Positions 45,419 to 54,600 of a stretch of DNA of 64,000 nucleotides are shown one piece after another. Both the position numbers and the translations under genes were made by a program. The notes below the pieces were generated by a model. That model ran no database searches. It was given only the letters and a program-made list of their open reading frames with translations, and was not told the origin of the DNA. This DNA is from Sinorhizobium alkalisoli (GTDB lineage Bacteria; Pseudomonadota; Alphaproteobacteria; Rhizobiales; Rhizobiaceae), in NCBI RefSeq assembly GCF_008932245.1, contig NZ_CP034910.1, forward strand, positions 1,674,001 to 1,738,000, given 5' to 3'. Within the stretch, counting starts at the first letter, position 1; each line of letters begins with the position of its first letter.

Positions 45419-45434
45419 TGTTATAATTATCACA
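45419..45434. promoter_or_regulatory. Candidate DeoR operator
   Basis: TGTTATAATTATCACA is a 16-base near-palindrome centred on AATT with two mismatched positions, in an AT-rich patch about 53 bases upstream of the deoR start. Confidence 0.45.
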
Positions 45435-45531
45435 AATCGTGCTCCAGCGGCAAGAGCGGAGGCGGCGCTGTCGATTGGAACGGCTGAGGCCTGCCGCTGG
45501 TCGCGGAGTCTCGGCGCGCCTGCGCTGCCCG

Positions 45532-46242
45532 TCACAGGCGCAAGGCAGAGCGCAAATCGGTTCCCTTCTCTGCCGACCTGAGGTCAAGATCGGCCTCGAT
45601 GTGATTAATGTGCTCGACCATCAGCGCGCAGGCCGCGTCGACGTCCCTTCTCTCCAGCGCGTCGACGATCTGCTGATGCTCGTCGTGGCCGCAGCTTGAA
45701 GCCACCGAGCGACCATAGAGTGCGATGACGAGAGAGGATCGGGCGACGAGCTCGTCCATGAACCTCTTGAGGATGGCGTTGCCGCTGATTTCGGCGATCG
45801 CCAGGTGAACATCGCCGGAGGCCTTGATCTCGGCGCGGCGGGCGGCGGCACCGCGCTCGTTTCGCAGTCTTTCCTCCTCCGCCAAATGCAGCTGCAGGTG
45901 CCTGATCTCGGCCTGGCCGATGCGTTGCGCCGCCTCGCGCAGGATCACGGGCTCGACGAGCCGACGCGCCGCGAAGATCTGTTGCGCCTCCAGGATCGAC
46001 GGATGGGCAACAAATGCGCCGCGGTTCTTCTCGACATTGACCAGCCCCTCATAGGAGAGCGCCTGAAGGGCGGCGCGAACAAGAGTGCGGCTGACATTGA
46101 AGAGGCTGCCGACGTCGGTCTCCGACAGCTTCGTTCCCGGCGCTAGCCGGCGCTCGACGATCGCCTCGCGAATCGCATCGCGAATATGGTGGGCGTCGAC
46201 ATCGATGGCGGTTTCCGCCGGAGACGAATTGGGTGGAGTCAT
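45532..46242 (-). CDS. FCD-domain GntR-family regulator
   Basis: A 236-residue regulator: winged helix APGTKLSETDVGSLFNVSRTLVRAALQALSYEGLVNVEKNRGAFV followed by an FCD helical domain (IFAARRLVEPVILREAAQRI, DVHLAIAEISGNAILKRFMDELV). It is divergent from the ABC importer-racemase operon and most likely controls it in response to the imported compound. Confidence 0.9.
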   Translation of the reverse strand: MTPPNSSPAETAIDVDAHHIRDAIREAIVERRLAPGTKLSETDVGSLFNVSRTLVRAALQALSYEGLVNVEKNRGAFVAHPSILEAQQIFAARRLVEPVILREAAQRIGQAEIRHLQLHLAEEERLRNERGAAARRAEIKASGDVHLAIAEISGNAILKRFMDELVARSSLVIALYGRSVASSCGHDEHQQIVDALERRDVDAACALMVEHINHIEADLDLRSAEKGTDLRSALRL

Positions 46243-46339
46243 AAGGCTGCGAATCCGACCGATACAATTGCGGGCATTCGACCCTAGCGCGTGGTCGCAT
46301 GGAAGTTAACCGCAAACTGCGCGCAATCCGCATTTTGTT

Positions 46340-46349
46340 TTGTATACAA
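46340..46349. promoter_or_regulatory. GntR-type operator
   Basis: TTGTATACAA is a perfect 10-base palindrome in the divergent region, of the TNGTATACNA type bound by FCD regulators such as VanR/GntR relatives. Confidence 0.65.
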
Positions 46350-46506
46350 TATAAGCGCTCGCTGGCGACAAACGCCTATTAAATGTGCAACCAATGTCGC
46401 CTTTTCCGGGGACCGAGCCGAGGCGGGATGAACTTGCCCGCGAATTCGGGCCTTTTGCAAACTGGCACGCTTGATGCTTCTGCCCTGCTGTAACGAAAGG
46501 GGCCCC

Positions 46507-47595
46507 ATGTCCAAGGCAGCAGAAATCGATATTGCTTCCGTTTCGAAGGTCTACGGCGCAACGACCGCCGTCCACGAGATCAGCCTGAAGATTCCGGCGG
46601 GCAGCTATTGCTGCTTCCTTGGCCCGTCCGGCTGTGGCAAAACCTCGACGCTGCGCATGATCGCCGGACATGAAAGCATCACCTCCGGTGATGTCCGCCT
46701 TGGCAATGTCGTCGTCACCGATTTCCCGCCCGCCAGGCGCGGCACGGCCATGATGTTCCAGTCCTACGCGCTGTTTCCGCATCTTGACCTGGTCGACAAT
46801 GTCGCCTTCAGCCTGAAAATGAAGGGAGTCGCGAAAGACGAGCGCCGCGCCAAGGCGCTGGAGATGCTGAAGTTGATGCAGATGGAGGCCTATGCGGCGC
46901 GCCGCCCGGCGCAGCTTTCGGGCGGACAACAACAGCGCGTGGCGCTCGCCCGAGCGCTTATCACCGACCCGGAAGCGCTGCTGCTCGACGAACCGCTCTC
47001 CGCCCTCGATCCGTTCCTCAAGATCCGCATGCGCGCGGAGCTCAAGAAGCTGCAGAAGACCCTCGGCATCACCTTCGTGCATGTGACGCACAGTCAGGAG
47101 GAGGCGATGGCCCTCGCCGACCTGATCGTCATCATGAACAACGGGCGCATCGAGCAAGCGGCGGCCCCGCGGACTGTCTTCGAAAAGCCCGCCACCGCCT
47201 TCGTTGCCCGCTTCATGGGCGACCACAACGTGCTCTCCGGTCGCGTAACCTCGATCGATGACGGAATCGTGACGCTGACAGGGCCGGAGGGCCAGAGCTT
47301 CACGGTCCGCAACACCGCCCAGGAAGTCGGAAAATCGATCGATATCGGCATCCGCACCGACCGCGTGCGTCTCGAGCTGGCGTCGAACAAGTCGCTCGGC
47401 TTCGAGGGCGCCGTCTCGAATGTCGAGTATCGCGGCGCATCCGTAAAGATCACCGTCATCGGCGCCGGCAGCGACGACTTCACCGTGGTCGTCTCCGATG
47501 CCGACTATTTCAGGAAGCCCGTATCGACAGGCGATGCGGTTTCCTTGAGCTGGGCCCTGGAGGATGCAATCCCCCTCGGCCGCGTGTCAGCCTGA
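46507..47595 (+). CDS. Spermidine/putrescine-family ABC transporter ATPase
   Basis: A 362-residue PotA-like ATPase. Walker A is GPSGCGKTST, the signature is LSGGQQQRVALARALI, Walker B is ALLLDEPLSALD, and the switch is THSQEEAMALAD. A TOBE domain ends the protein (VSNVEYRGASVKITVIG). The ATG at 46507 has GAAAGGGG upstream. It is the first gene of the operon ATPase-binding protein-permease-permease-racemase. Confidence 0.92.
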   Translation: MSKAAEIDIASVSKVYGATTAVHEISLKIPAGSYCCFLGPSGCGKTSTLRMIAGHESITSGDVRLGNVVVTDFPPARRGTAMMFQSYALFPHLDLVDNVAFSLKMKGVAKDERRAKALEMLKLMQMEAYAARRPAQLSGGQQQRVALARALITDPEALLLDEPLSALDPFLKIRMRAELKKLQKTLGITFVHVTHSQEEAMALADLIVIMNNGRIEQAAAPRTVFEKPATAFVARFMGDHNVLSGRVTSIDDGIVTLTGPEGQSFTVRNTAQEVGKSIDIGIRTDRVRLELASNKSLGFEGAVSNVEYRGASVKITVIGAGSDDFTVVVSDADYFRKPVSTGDAVSLSWALEDAIPLGRVSA

Positions 47596-47670
47596 TGCGG
47601 GGACAAGAAGCTGCGAATTGCGCCTGTCCCGCTCCATCCGATCCATGCACCACCAAAGGGGAACGAAAGC

Positions 47671-48969
47671 ATGACGACTGAAACGAAGACTGCCACGCCC
47701 GCAAAAGGCATTTCGCGGCGTTCGCTACTGAAGACCGGAGCGGCCGCCGTCGGTGCGATCGCCGGCTCGGGCGCGATCACCGGCTTCCCGACGATTTGGG
47801 CGCAAAACCCGATTACGCTCCGCCAGTTCGGCACCGGCGTTTCCAACATCAACGCGATTGCCGAGAAGTGCAAGGAAGACCTCGGCATCACGCTGGAAAT
47901 GACGGCGACCGATTCCGACGCCGCCGCCCAGCGCGCCGTCACCCAGCCGGACTCCTACGACATCGCCGACATCGAATACTGGATCGCCAAGAAGGTCTTC
48001 CCAACCGGCGTCATGCAGCCGATGGATGTCTCGAAGATCAAGTATTACGACAAGATCGTGCCGCTCTTCATCGACGGCAAGCTCAAGCCGGACAGCGTGA
48101 TCGCGCAAGGCACCGCCCCGCACACGGTCGGCTTCGTCGAGGCGCAGGACTCCAAGGCCTTCGCCAAGGAACCGACGCAGTGGATGACGCTGATCCCGAC
48201 CATCTACAATGCCGATACGCTCGGCATCCGCCCGGACCTCGTCGGCCGGGAGATCAGCAGTTGGGCCGACATCATGGACCCGGCCTTCAAGGGCAAGACG
48301 GCGATCCTCAACATCCCGTCGATCGGCATCATGGACGCCGCGATGATCATGGAGGCCCTGGGCAACATCAAATATGCCGACAAGGGCAACATGACCAAGG
48401 AGGAAATCGACCAGACGATCGACTTCCTCATTAAGGCCAAGCAGGACGGCCAGTTCCGCGCCTTCTGGAAGTCCTTCGACGAGAGCGTCAATCTCATGGC
48501 CTCCGGCGAGGTCGTCATCCAGTCCATGTGGTCGCCGGCCGTCGCCGCCGTGCGGTCGAAGGGTATCGCCTGCAAATACCAGCCGCTCAAAGAGGGCTAC
48601 CGTGCCTGGGGCGGCGGCCTCGGCCTCGCCGCCCACCTTGAGGGCGCACAGCTCGATGCGGCCTATGAATATATCAACTGGTATCTTTCCGGTTGGGTCG
48701 GCGCCTACCTCAACCGCCAAGGCTACTACTCCGCCGCCATGGAAACTGCCAAGGCCCACATGTCGGAGGACGAATGGGGCTTCTGGGTCGAAGGCAAGCC
48801 CGCCAAGGGCGACATCCTCTCGCCGGAAGGCAAGATCATGGAAAAGGCCGGCGCCGTTCGCGACGGCGGCTCCTTCGAGGAGCGCATGGGCAAGGTCGCC
48901 TGCTGGAACTCGGTGATGGACGAAGACCGCTACATGGTCCGCCGCTGGAACGAGTTCATCGCGGCGTAA
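47671..48969 (+). CDS. Spermidine/putrescine-family substrate-binding protein, Tat signal
   Basis: A 432-residue periplasmic protein. The N-terminus ISRRSLLKTGAAAVGAIAGSGA is a twin-arginine signal. The body is a PotD/family-8 binding fold with SYDIADIEYWIAKKVFP, TLIPTIYNADTLGIRPDL and EYINWYLSGWVGAYLNRQGYYSA. The ligand is unknown; the racemase at the end of the operon hints at a hydantoin or amino-acid derivative rather than a polyamine (inference). A strong hairpin follows the gene. Confidence 0.9.
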   Translation: MTTETKTATPAKGISRRSLLKTGAAAVGAIAGSGAITGFPTIWAQNPITLRQFGTGVSNINAIAEKCKEDLGITLEMTATDSDAAAQRAVTQPDSYDIADIEYWIAKKVFPTGVMQPMDVSKIKYYDKIVPLFIDGKLKPDSVIAQGTAPHTVGFVEAQDSKAFAKEPTQWMTLIPTIYNADTLGIRPDLVGREISSWADIMDPAFKGKTAILNIPSIGIMDAAMIMEALGNIKYADKGNMTKEEIDQTIDFLIKAKQDGQFRAFWKSFDESVNLMASGEVVIQSMWSPAVAAVRSKGIACKYQPLKEGYRAWGGGLGLAAHLEGAQLDAAYEYINWYLSGWVGAYLNRQGYYSAAMETAKAHMSEDEWGFWVEGKPAKGDILSPEGKIMEKAGAVRDGGSFEERMGKVACWNSVMDEDRYMVRRWNEFIAA

Positions 48970-48993
48970 TGAGCGCCCTCGGCACGGGCCTTT

Positions 48994-49030
48994 TGCCCCT
49001 CTCCTCGGCTTCAACCCGAGGAGAGGGGCA
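48994..49030 (+). terminator. Strong hairpin after the binding-protein gene
   Basis: TGCCCCTCTCCTCGG and CCGAGGAGAGGGGCA are perfect 15-bp arms around a 7-base loop, 24 bases after the stop. No U-tract follows, and the operon continues. It probably protects the binding-protein mRNA 3' end and raises its level relative to the permeases. Confidence 0.65.
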
Positions 49031-49062
49031 GTTTCCAAGGCAATACTGAAAGAGGATTGAGA

Positions 49063-49971
49063 ATGACGGCAGTCGCAACCTCAGGAGAGATCAGGACCGG
49101 CAATCCCCGCCGCTCCCTCGCTGCGCTTGGTCGGCTCACCACCTATCTCCAGGCCACGCCCCTCCTGCTGATCCTCGGTTTCTTCTTCGTCCTGCCGATC
49201 CTGATGATCATTGTCGTCAGCTTCTGGGATTATGACTTTGCCGGCCTCTATCCCGACTTCCTGACAATGAACTATACCGACACACTCGGCTCCTGGGTCA
49301 CCTGGAAGACCTATCTCAACACGCTGAAATTCACGGTCCTCACCTGGGCGCTGACGCTCGTTATCGGCTTCTGGGTCGCCTATTTTCTTGCCTTTCACGT
49401 CCGTACGACGACGATGCAGATGGTGCTCTTTCTCGTCTGCACCGTGCCCTTTCTCACCTCCAATATCATCCGGATGATCTCCTGGATCCCGGTCCTTGGC
49501 CGTAACGGTCTCGTGAACTCCGCGCTGATCGAGCTCGGCATCGTTCCCGAACCGGTCGAGTGGCTGCTCTATTCCGACTTCGCCGTCGTGCTTGCCATGG
49601 TGCACCTGAACACGCTCTTCATGGTGACGCCGATCTTCAACACGCTGATGCGCATCGACCGATCGCTGATCGAGGCGGCGCGCGACTGCGGCGCCTCCGG
49701 CTGGCAGGTCCTCTGGAACGTCGTCCTGCCGCTCGCCAAGCCCGGCATGGCGATCGGCTCGATTTTCGTGGTGACGCTGGTGATGGCCGATTTTTCGACG
49801 GTCCAGGTGATGTCGGGCGGACAGAGCGCATCCGTCGCGCTGATGATGAAGAACCAGATGTCGCTGCTGCAATATCCGGCTGCAGCCGCCAATGCGGTCG
49901 TCCTCCTGATCGTCGTGCTGCTTATGGTCGCCGCGATCCTCAGGGTCGTCGATATCCGCAAGGAGCTCTGA
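49063..49971 (+). CDS. ABC transporter permease (PotB type)
   Basis: A 302-residue permease with six helices (LQATPLLLILGFFFVLPILMIIVVSFWDY first) and the EAA loop LIEAARDCGASGWQVLWNVVLPLAKPG. The ATG at 49063 (MTAVATSGEIR) has AGAGGA upstream; a TTG two codons earlier is possible. It is separated from the next permease by one base. Confidence 0.92.
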   Translation: MTAVATSGEIRTGNPRRSLAALGRLTTYLQATPLLLILGFFFVLPILMIIVVSFWDYDFAGLYPDFLTMNYTDTLGSWVTWKTYLNTLKFTVLTWALTLVIGFWVAYFLAFHVRTTTMQMVLFLVCTVPFLTSNIIRMISWIPVLGRNGLVNSALIELGIVPEPVEWLLYSDFAVVLAMVHLNTLFMVTPIFNTLMRIDRSLIEAARDCGASGWQVLWNVVLPLAKPGMAIGSIFVVTLVMADFSTVQVMSGGQSASVALMMKNQMSLLQYPAAAANAVVLLIVVLLMVAAILRVVDIRKEL

Positions 49972-49972
49972 G

Positions 49973-50794
49973 ATGAACCGTGAATCGCGCACCAAGGAAT
50001 TCTACATTCTCGCGATCTTCTTCGCGCTGTTCGTCCTGTTCCTCTACGGTCCGCTGTCGGCGATCCTCATCCTCTCCTTCCAGGGGCCGGATGGCGGCCT
50101 CACCTTTCCGCTGAACGGCGTTTCGCTGCACTGGTTCTACAATCTCTTCGAGAAGCAGGCGGTCGGGGATTTCGGCGCTTCGTTCCGTCGATCCTTCACG
50201 CTCGGGCTTATGGTCATGGTCGCGAATGTGGTCGTCGCACTGCTCGCGGGCCTCGCCTTTCGAAACAGGTTTCGCGGCTCCACCGCTCTCTTCTATCTGA
50301 CGGTCGCAAGCCTCGTCGTACCCTCGATCATCATCTCGCTCGGCATCGGCGTCGTCTTCCAGCAGTTCGGGCTCAAACCCGCCTGGTATTCGTCCGGCTT
50401 CGGTGCGCACCTGACCTGGACGCTGCCCTTCGGTGTGCTGATCATGTTCGCCGTCTTCAACCGTTTCTCGCCGGCCTATGAGGAGGCCGCGCGCGATCTG
50501 GGCGCCACGCCCTGGCAGACCTTCCGCCACGTGGTGCTGCCGATGATCGCGCCGAGCCTCATCGGCGTCGGCCTTTTCGGTTTCACCCTCTCCTATGACG
50601 AATTCGCCCGCACCCTGATGACGTCCGGCACCTACAATACCCTGCCGCTCGAAATCTACGCCATGACAACCAATGTGACCACGCCGGTGCTCTATGCGCT
50701 GGGCACGGTCACGACGCTCTTCTCCTTCACCGTTATCCTCCTCACCGTCACAGTCATCCTTCTGCTGCGGCGCCGGCAAGCAAAGTCAGGCTGA
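49973..50794 (+). CDS. ABC transporter permease (PotC type)
   Basis: A 273-residue permease with six helices and the EAA loop YEEAARDLGATPWQTFRHVVLPMIAPS. Its ATG begins almost at the stop of the preceding permease. The C-terminus is basic (LLRRRQAKSG). It forms the transmembrane pore with the PotB-type partner. Confidence 0.92.
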   Translation: MNRESRTKEFYILAIFFALFVLFLYGPLSAILILSFQGPDGGLTFPLNGVSLHWFYNLFEKQAVGDFGASFRRSFTLGLMVMVANVVVALLAGLAFRNRFRGSTALFYLTVASLVVPSIIISLGIGVVFQQFGLKPAWYSSGFGAHLTWTLPFGVLIMFAVFNRFSPAYEEAARDLGATPWQTFRHVVLPMIAPSLIGVGLFGFTLSYDEFARTLMTSGTYNTLPLEIYAMTTNVTTPVLYALGTVTTLFSFTVILLTVTVILLLRRRQAKSG

Positions 50795-50799
50795 CATCC

Positions 50800-51537
50800 A
50801 TGCGCATCCTGATCGTCAACCCCAACACCACCGTCTCGATGACCGAGAAGGCAGCAGAAGCCGCACGGGCAGTCGCCGGCCACGGCACGGAGATCATCGC
50901 CGCCACATCGAAGACCGGGCCGACCTCGATCGAGGGGCACTATGACGGGGCGATTGCCGTGCCCGGCCTCCTCACGGAGATCCGCGACGGCGAGGCGGCA
51001 GGGGCGCATGCCGCGATTATCGCCTGTTTCGACGATACGGGGCTCGACGCCGCGCGCGCGCTTGCCGACATTCCGGTCCTCGGGCTTTGCGAATCCGCGG
51101 TGATGACCGCCGCCCTCCTCGCCCAGCGCTTCACCGTCGTCACCACACTCGAGCGCTCCCGCGTCCTGATAGAAAACCTCATCCGCCACTACGGCATGGG
51201 CGGCCGGGCGAAGGTTCGCGCTGCCGATATTCCGGTTCTGGAACTGGAGGATGAAGCCTCCGGCGCGATCCAGAAACTCAGACGCCAGATCGAGCGCGCG
51301 CTGGAGGAAGACGGCGCCGAGGCGATCGTGCTCGGCTGCGCCGGCATGGCCGACCTCGCCCGTTCCCTCCAGCGGGACTATGGCGTGCCTGTCATCGACG
51401 GCGTGGCGGCGGCGGTCAAACAAGCGGAAGCACTGGTCGCGCAAGGGCTCAAAACCAGCAAGCGCAGCTCCTATGCCGCACCGCTTCACAAACTCTATAC
51501 CGGCACCATGCGCGGTTTCGCACCGAGCGGCTCCTGA
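50800..51537 (+). CDS. Aspartate/glutamate/hydantoin racemase-family protein
   Basis: A 245-residue racemase. The N-terminus MRILIVNPNTTVSMTEKA is typical of hydantoin racemases. The two catalytic cysteines lie in IIACFDDTGLD and LGCAGMADLA. Such enzymes interconvert enantiomers by two-base chemistry without cofactor. It follows the permease by five bases, so it probably acts on the imported compound; a 5-substituted hydantoin or an amino acid is likely (inference). Confidence 0.9.
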   Translation: MRILIVNPNTTVSMTEKAAEAARAVAGHGTEIIAATSKTGPTSIEGHYDGAIAVPGLLTEIRDGEAAGAHAAIIACFDDTGLDAARALADIPVLGLCESAVMTAALLAQRFTVVTTLERSRVLIENLIRHYGMGGRAKVRAADIPVLELEDEASGAIQKLRRQIERALEEDGAEAIVLGCAGMADLARSLQRDYGVPVIDGVAAAVKQAEALVAQGLKTSKRSSYAAPLHKLYTGTMRGFAPSGS

Positions 51538-51657
51538 ACCCCCGCCGACGCGTGCCTATGGTTGCAACAGCCGGCTGGCTTAATGCTCGGTTGACAAGGC
51601 TCGGGGAAGGTTGGAAGAGTGATGCTCACTCGAAGCGGGCAGCCTTGGGAGGACATC

Positions 51658-54600
51658 ATGTCTGTGCGCGCGTTTCTCGGCCTTTCCACCCTTCTTCTCG
51701 CGCTTGTCTCGCTTGGAACGCCCGCAGCGGCGGCTGAGACGGAACGCGAGATCGAAATTGTCAACGACGCCGACTATTTCGGCTTCGACCTGCGCACGGA
51801 GCAGAACGTCTCTCTCGACGAATGCCAGAGCGCCTGCATCGCCGACCGCTCCTGCCGCGCCTTCACCTACAATCCCAAGGCGAAGTGGTGCTTCCTCAAG
51901 TCCGACTTCAATCAGTTGAACGCGTTCCAGGGTGCGATCGCCGGAAAAATCCTGGAGACCGCGAGCGGCGAGCGCGATATCGGCGCCCCGCCACGCCTCT
52001 CCTTCGTCTCTGACGACCTCTTGCGGCAGGCGCGCGAGGTCAAGGCGGGCCTCGCCTTGACCGACGATCAACTCGGTTTCGGCGTCAATGGCCTGATCGA
52101 AACGGCGCGCGGCGAGTTGACAGCTGGCAACTTCATGGGCGCCCTCAAAGCCTTTCGCGGCGCCCTGGCGATCAGCCCGGACGATGCTCAGCTGTGGCTC
52201 GAAACGGCCCGCGCCGCGAACCGCTTCACCGGCGGCATGGACCTGGCGAGCGAGGCGGCGCTCGCCGCGCTCAACGGCTATCAGCTGACGCGCACGACGG
52301 AAAGCCGCGCCGATGCACTCGCCGTTCTCGCCCAGGCGCTCGAGAACCTGCAGAACTACCGCGCCGCGCTCGGCGCCTACAAGGCGAGCCTCGAGCTCGT
52401 GCAGGCGAAGACCGTCGAGACAGCCTATCTCGATCTCAGGGCAAGGCAGGGTTTCCGGGTCACCGGCCACACCATCGACGCGGACAGCGCCAGCCCGCGC
52501 GCCTGCGTTCAATTTTCCGAACAGCTGTTGAAGAACGGTCCGGACTACGCCTCCTTCGTGACGCTCGACGGCACCACGCCGAAGGCCGTAGAGGCCAAGG
52601 GCAGCGAGATTTGCGTCGAGGGTCTGGCGCATGGCAAGCGGTACAAGCTGGCGCTCCGCACCGGCCTGCCCTCCGCCGTCGACGAGATCATCGAAACCCC
52701 CGTGAGCCTCGACATCTATGTGAAGGATCGGGCACCGATGGTGCGCTTTACCGGCGACAGCTTCGTGCTGCCGTCGACGGCGCGGCGCGGCATTCCGATC
52801 GTGTCGGTGAATACTGAAAGCGCCAATCTCAAGCTTTACCGCATCGGCGACCGCAGCATCGCGTCGCTGCTTGCCGGTTCTCAATTCCTGGTCCAGCTCG
52901 ACGGTTATAGCGCAGACCGCATCGCGGCCGACAATGGCGAACTCGTCTGGCAGGGCAGCATCGACGTCGAGACCGACCTCAACAGAGAAGTGGTGACGAG
53001 TTTGCCGGTCGACGAGGTGCTGCCCGAACGCAAGCCGGGCGTCTATGTGCTCACCGCAGTCTCCGCCACGGGCCTGACCCAGGAATGGGATGCCCGCGCC
53101 ACGCAATGGTTCATCGTCTCCGACATCGGCGTCTCCACCTTCGCCGGCACAGATGGGCTCTCGGTCTTCGTGCGTTCGCTGGCCAGCGCCAAGCCGCTCG
53201 CCGGCGTCGAACTGCAGCTCGTCGCAAGGAACAACGAGGTGCTCGGAACCGCCGTCACCGATGCGGATGGGCGCGCTGCCTTCGACGCCGGGCTGATCCG
53301 CGGCACCGCCAGCATGGTGCCGGCCGTCATCACCGCCCGCAAAGGTGATGGCGACTATGTCTTCCTGGACATGACGCGCGCCGGCTTCGATCTTTCCGAC
53401 CGCGGCGTTACCGGCAGGCCGGCACCGGGGGCGATCGACATATTCGCCTGGACCGAACGCGGCATCTATCGCGCCGGCGAGACGGTGCATGCCGCAGCGC
53501 TTGCGCGCGACGTCGATGCCCAGGCGATCGAGGATCTGCCGCTCACCTTCGTCTTCCTGCGGCCCGATGGGGTCGAGGACCGGCGACTGGTCAGCAATGG
53601 CGGCAAGCTTGGAGGCCACACGCTCGACCTGCCGCTCACCGAAAACGCCATGCGCGGCACCTGGACCATGCAGATCTTCACCGATCCCAAGGGTTCGGCC
53701 ATGGGCGAAAAGCAGTTTCTCGTCGACGATTTCGTGCCGGACCGGACCGAATTCGACCTGACGAGCGACGCCAGGGAGATCGAACTCGGAACACCGATAG
53801 AGGTCGCCGTCGACGGCCGTTTCCTCTACGGCGCGCCGGCCGCGGGCCTCACGCTCGAGGGCGAGGTGTCGGTCAAGCCGACGCGGGAAAGCGAGGCCTT
53901 CAAGGGATATTTCTTCGGCTTTGCCGATGAGGAGACGGGCGAAGAAGCACGCGCGCCGATCGAGGGGCTCGAACCGCTCGACGCTGACGGGCGAGCCGTC
54001 TTCGACGTCGATCTTGGCGAAGTGCCCGCGACAACCCAGCTGCTGAACGCCAAAGTCACCGTGCGCATGCGCGAGGGCGGTGGACGGGCAATCGAGCGCT
54101 CGCTCACGCTGCCGGTGAGGCCGCAGGGCGCGATGATCGGCATCATGCCGGAATTTACCGGTGACCTTGCCGAAAATTCGGTCGGCAAATTCCACGTAAT
54201 CGCGGTTGGTCCGGATGGCGCCAAGATCGCAATGCCTGGCCTCCTCTGGCGGTTGTTTAGCGTCGAGCGGAACTATCAGTGGTATCGCGAGGGCACCGCC
54301 TGGAAATACGAGCCGATCATCTCCACCAAGCAGGTGGCGAACGGCACGCTCGACGCGACCGAGAACGGCGGCGAGATCTCGGTACCGGTCGGCTGGGGCC
54401 GCTACAGGCTCGAGATCGAAGCGGCAGCCGTTGATGGACCCGCTTCGAGCGTCGAGTTCGACGCCGGCTGGTATGTCGAGGCCGCCTCGACCGAGACCCC
54501 TGACGGGCTCGAGATCGCCCTCGACAAGGAGAATTATGCGATCGGCGAGACCGCAAAGCTCAAGGTCTCGCCACGCTTTGCCGGCGAATTGCTGGTAACC

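Noticed and set aside
47725..49038. A 437-codon minus-strand frame
   Set aside because: Antisense to the binding-protein gene, which has a clear Tat signal and family blocks.
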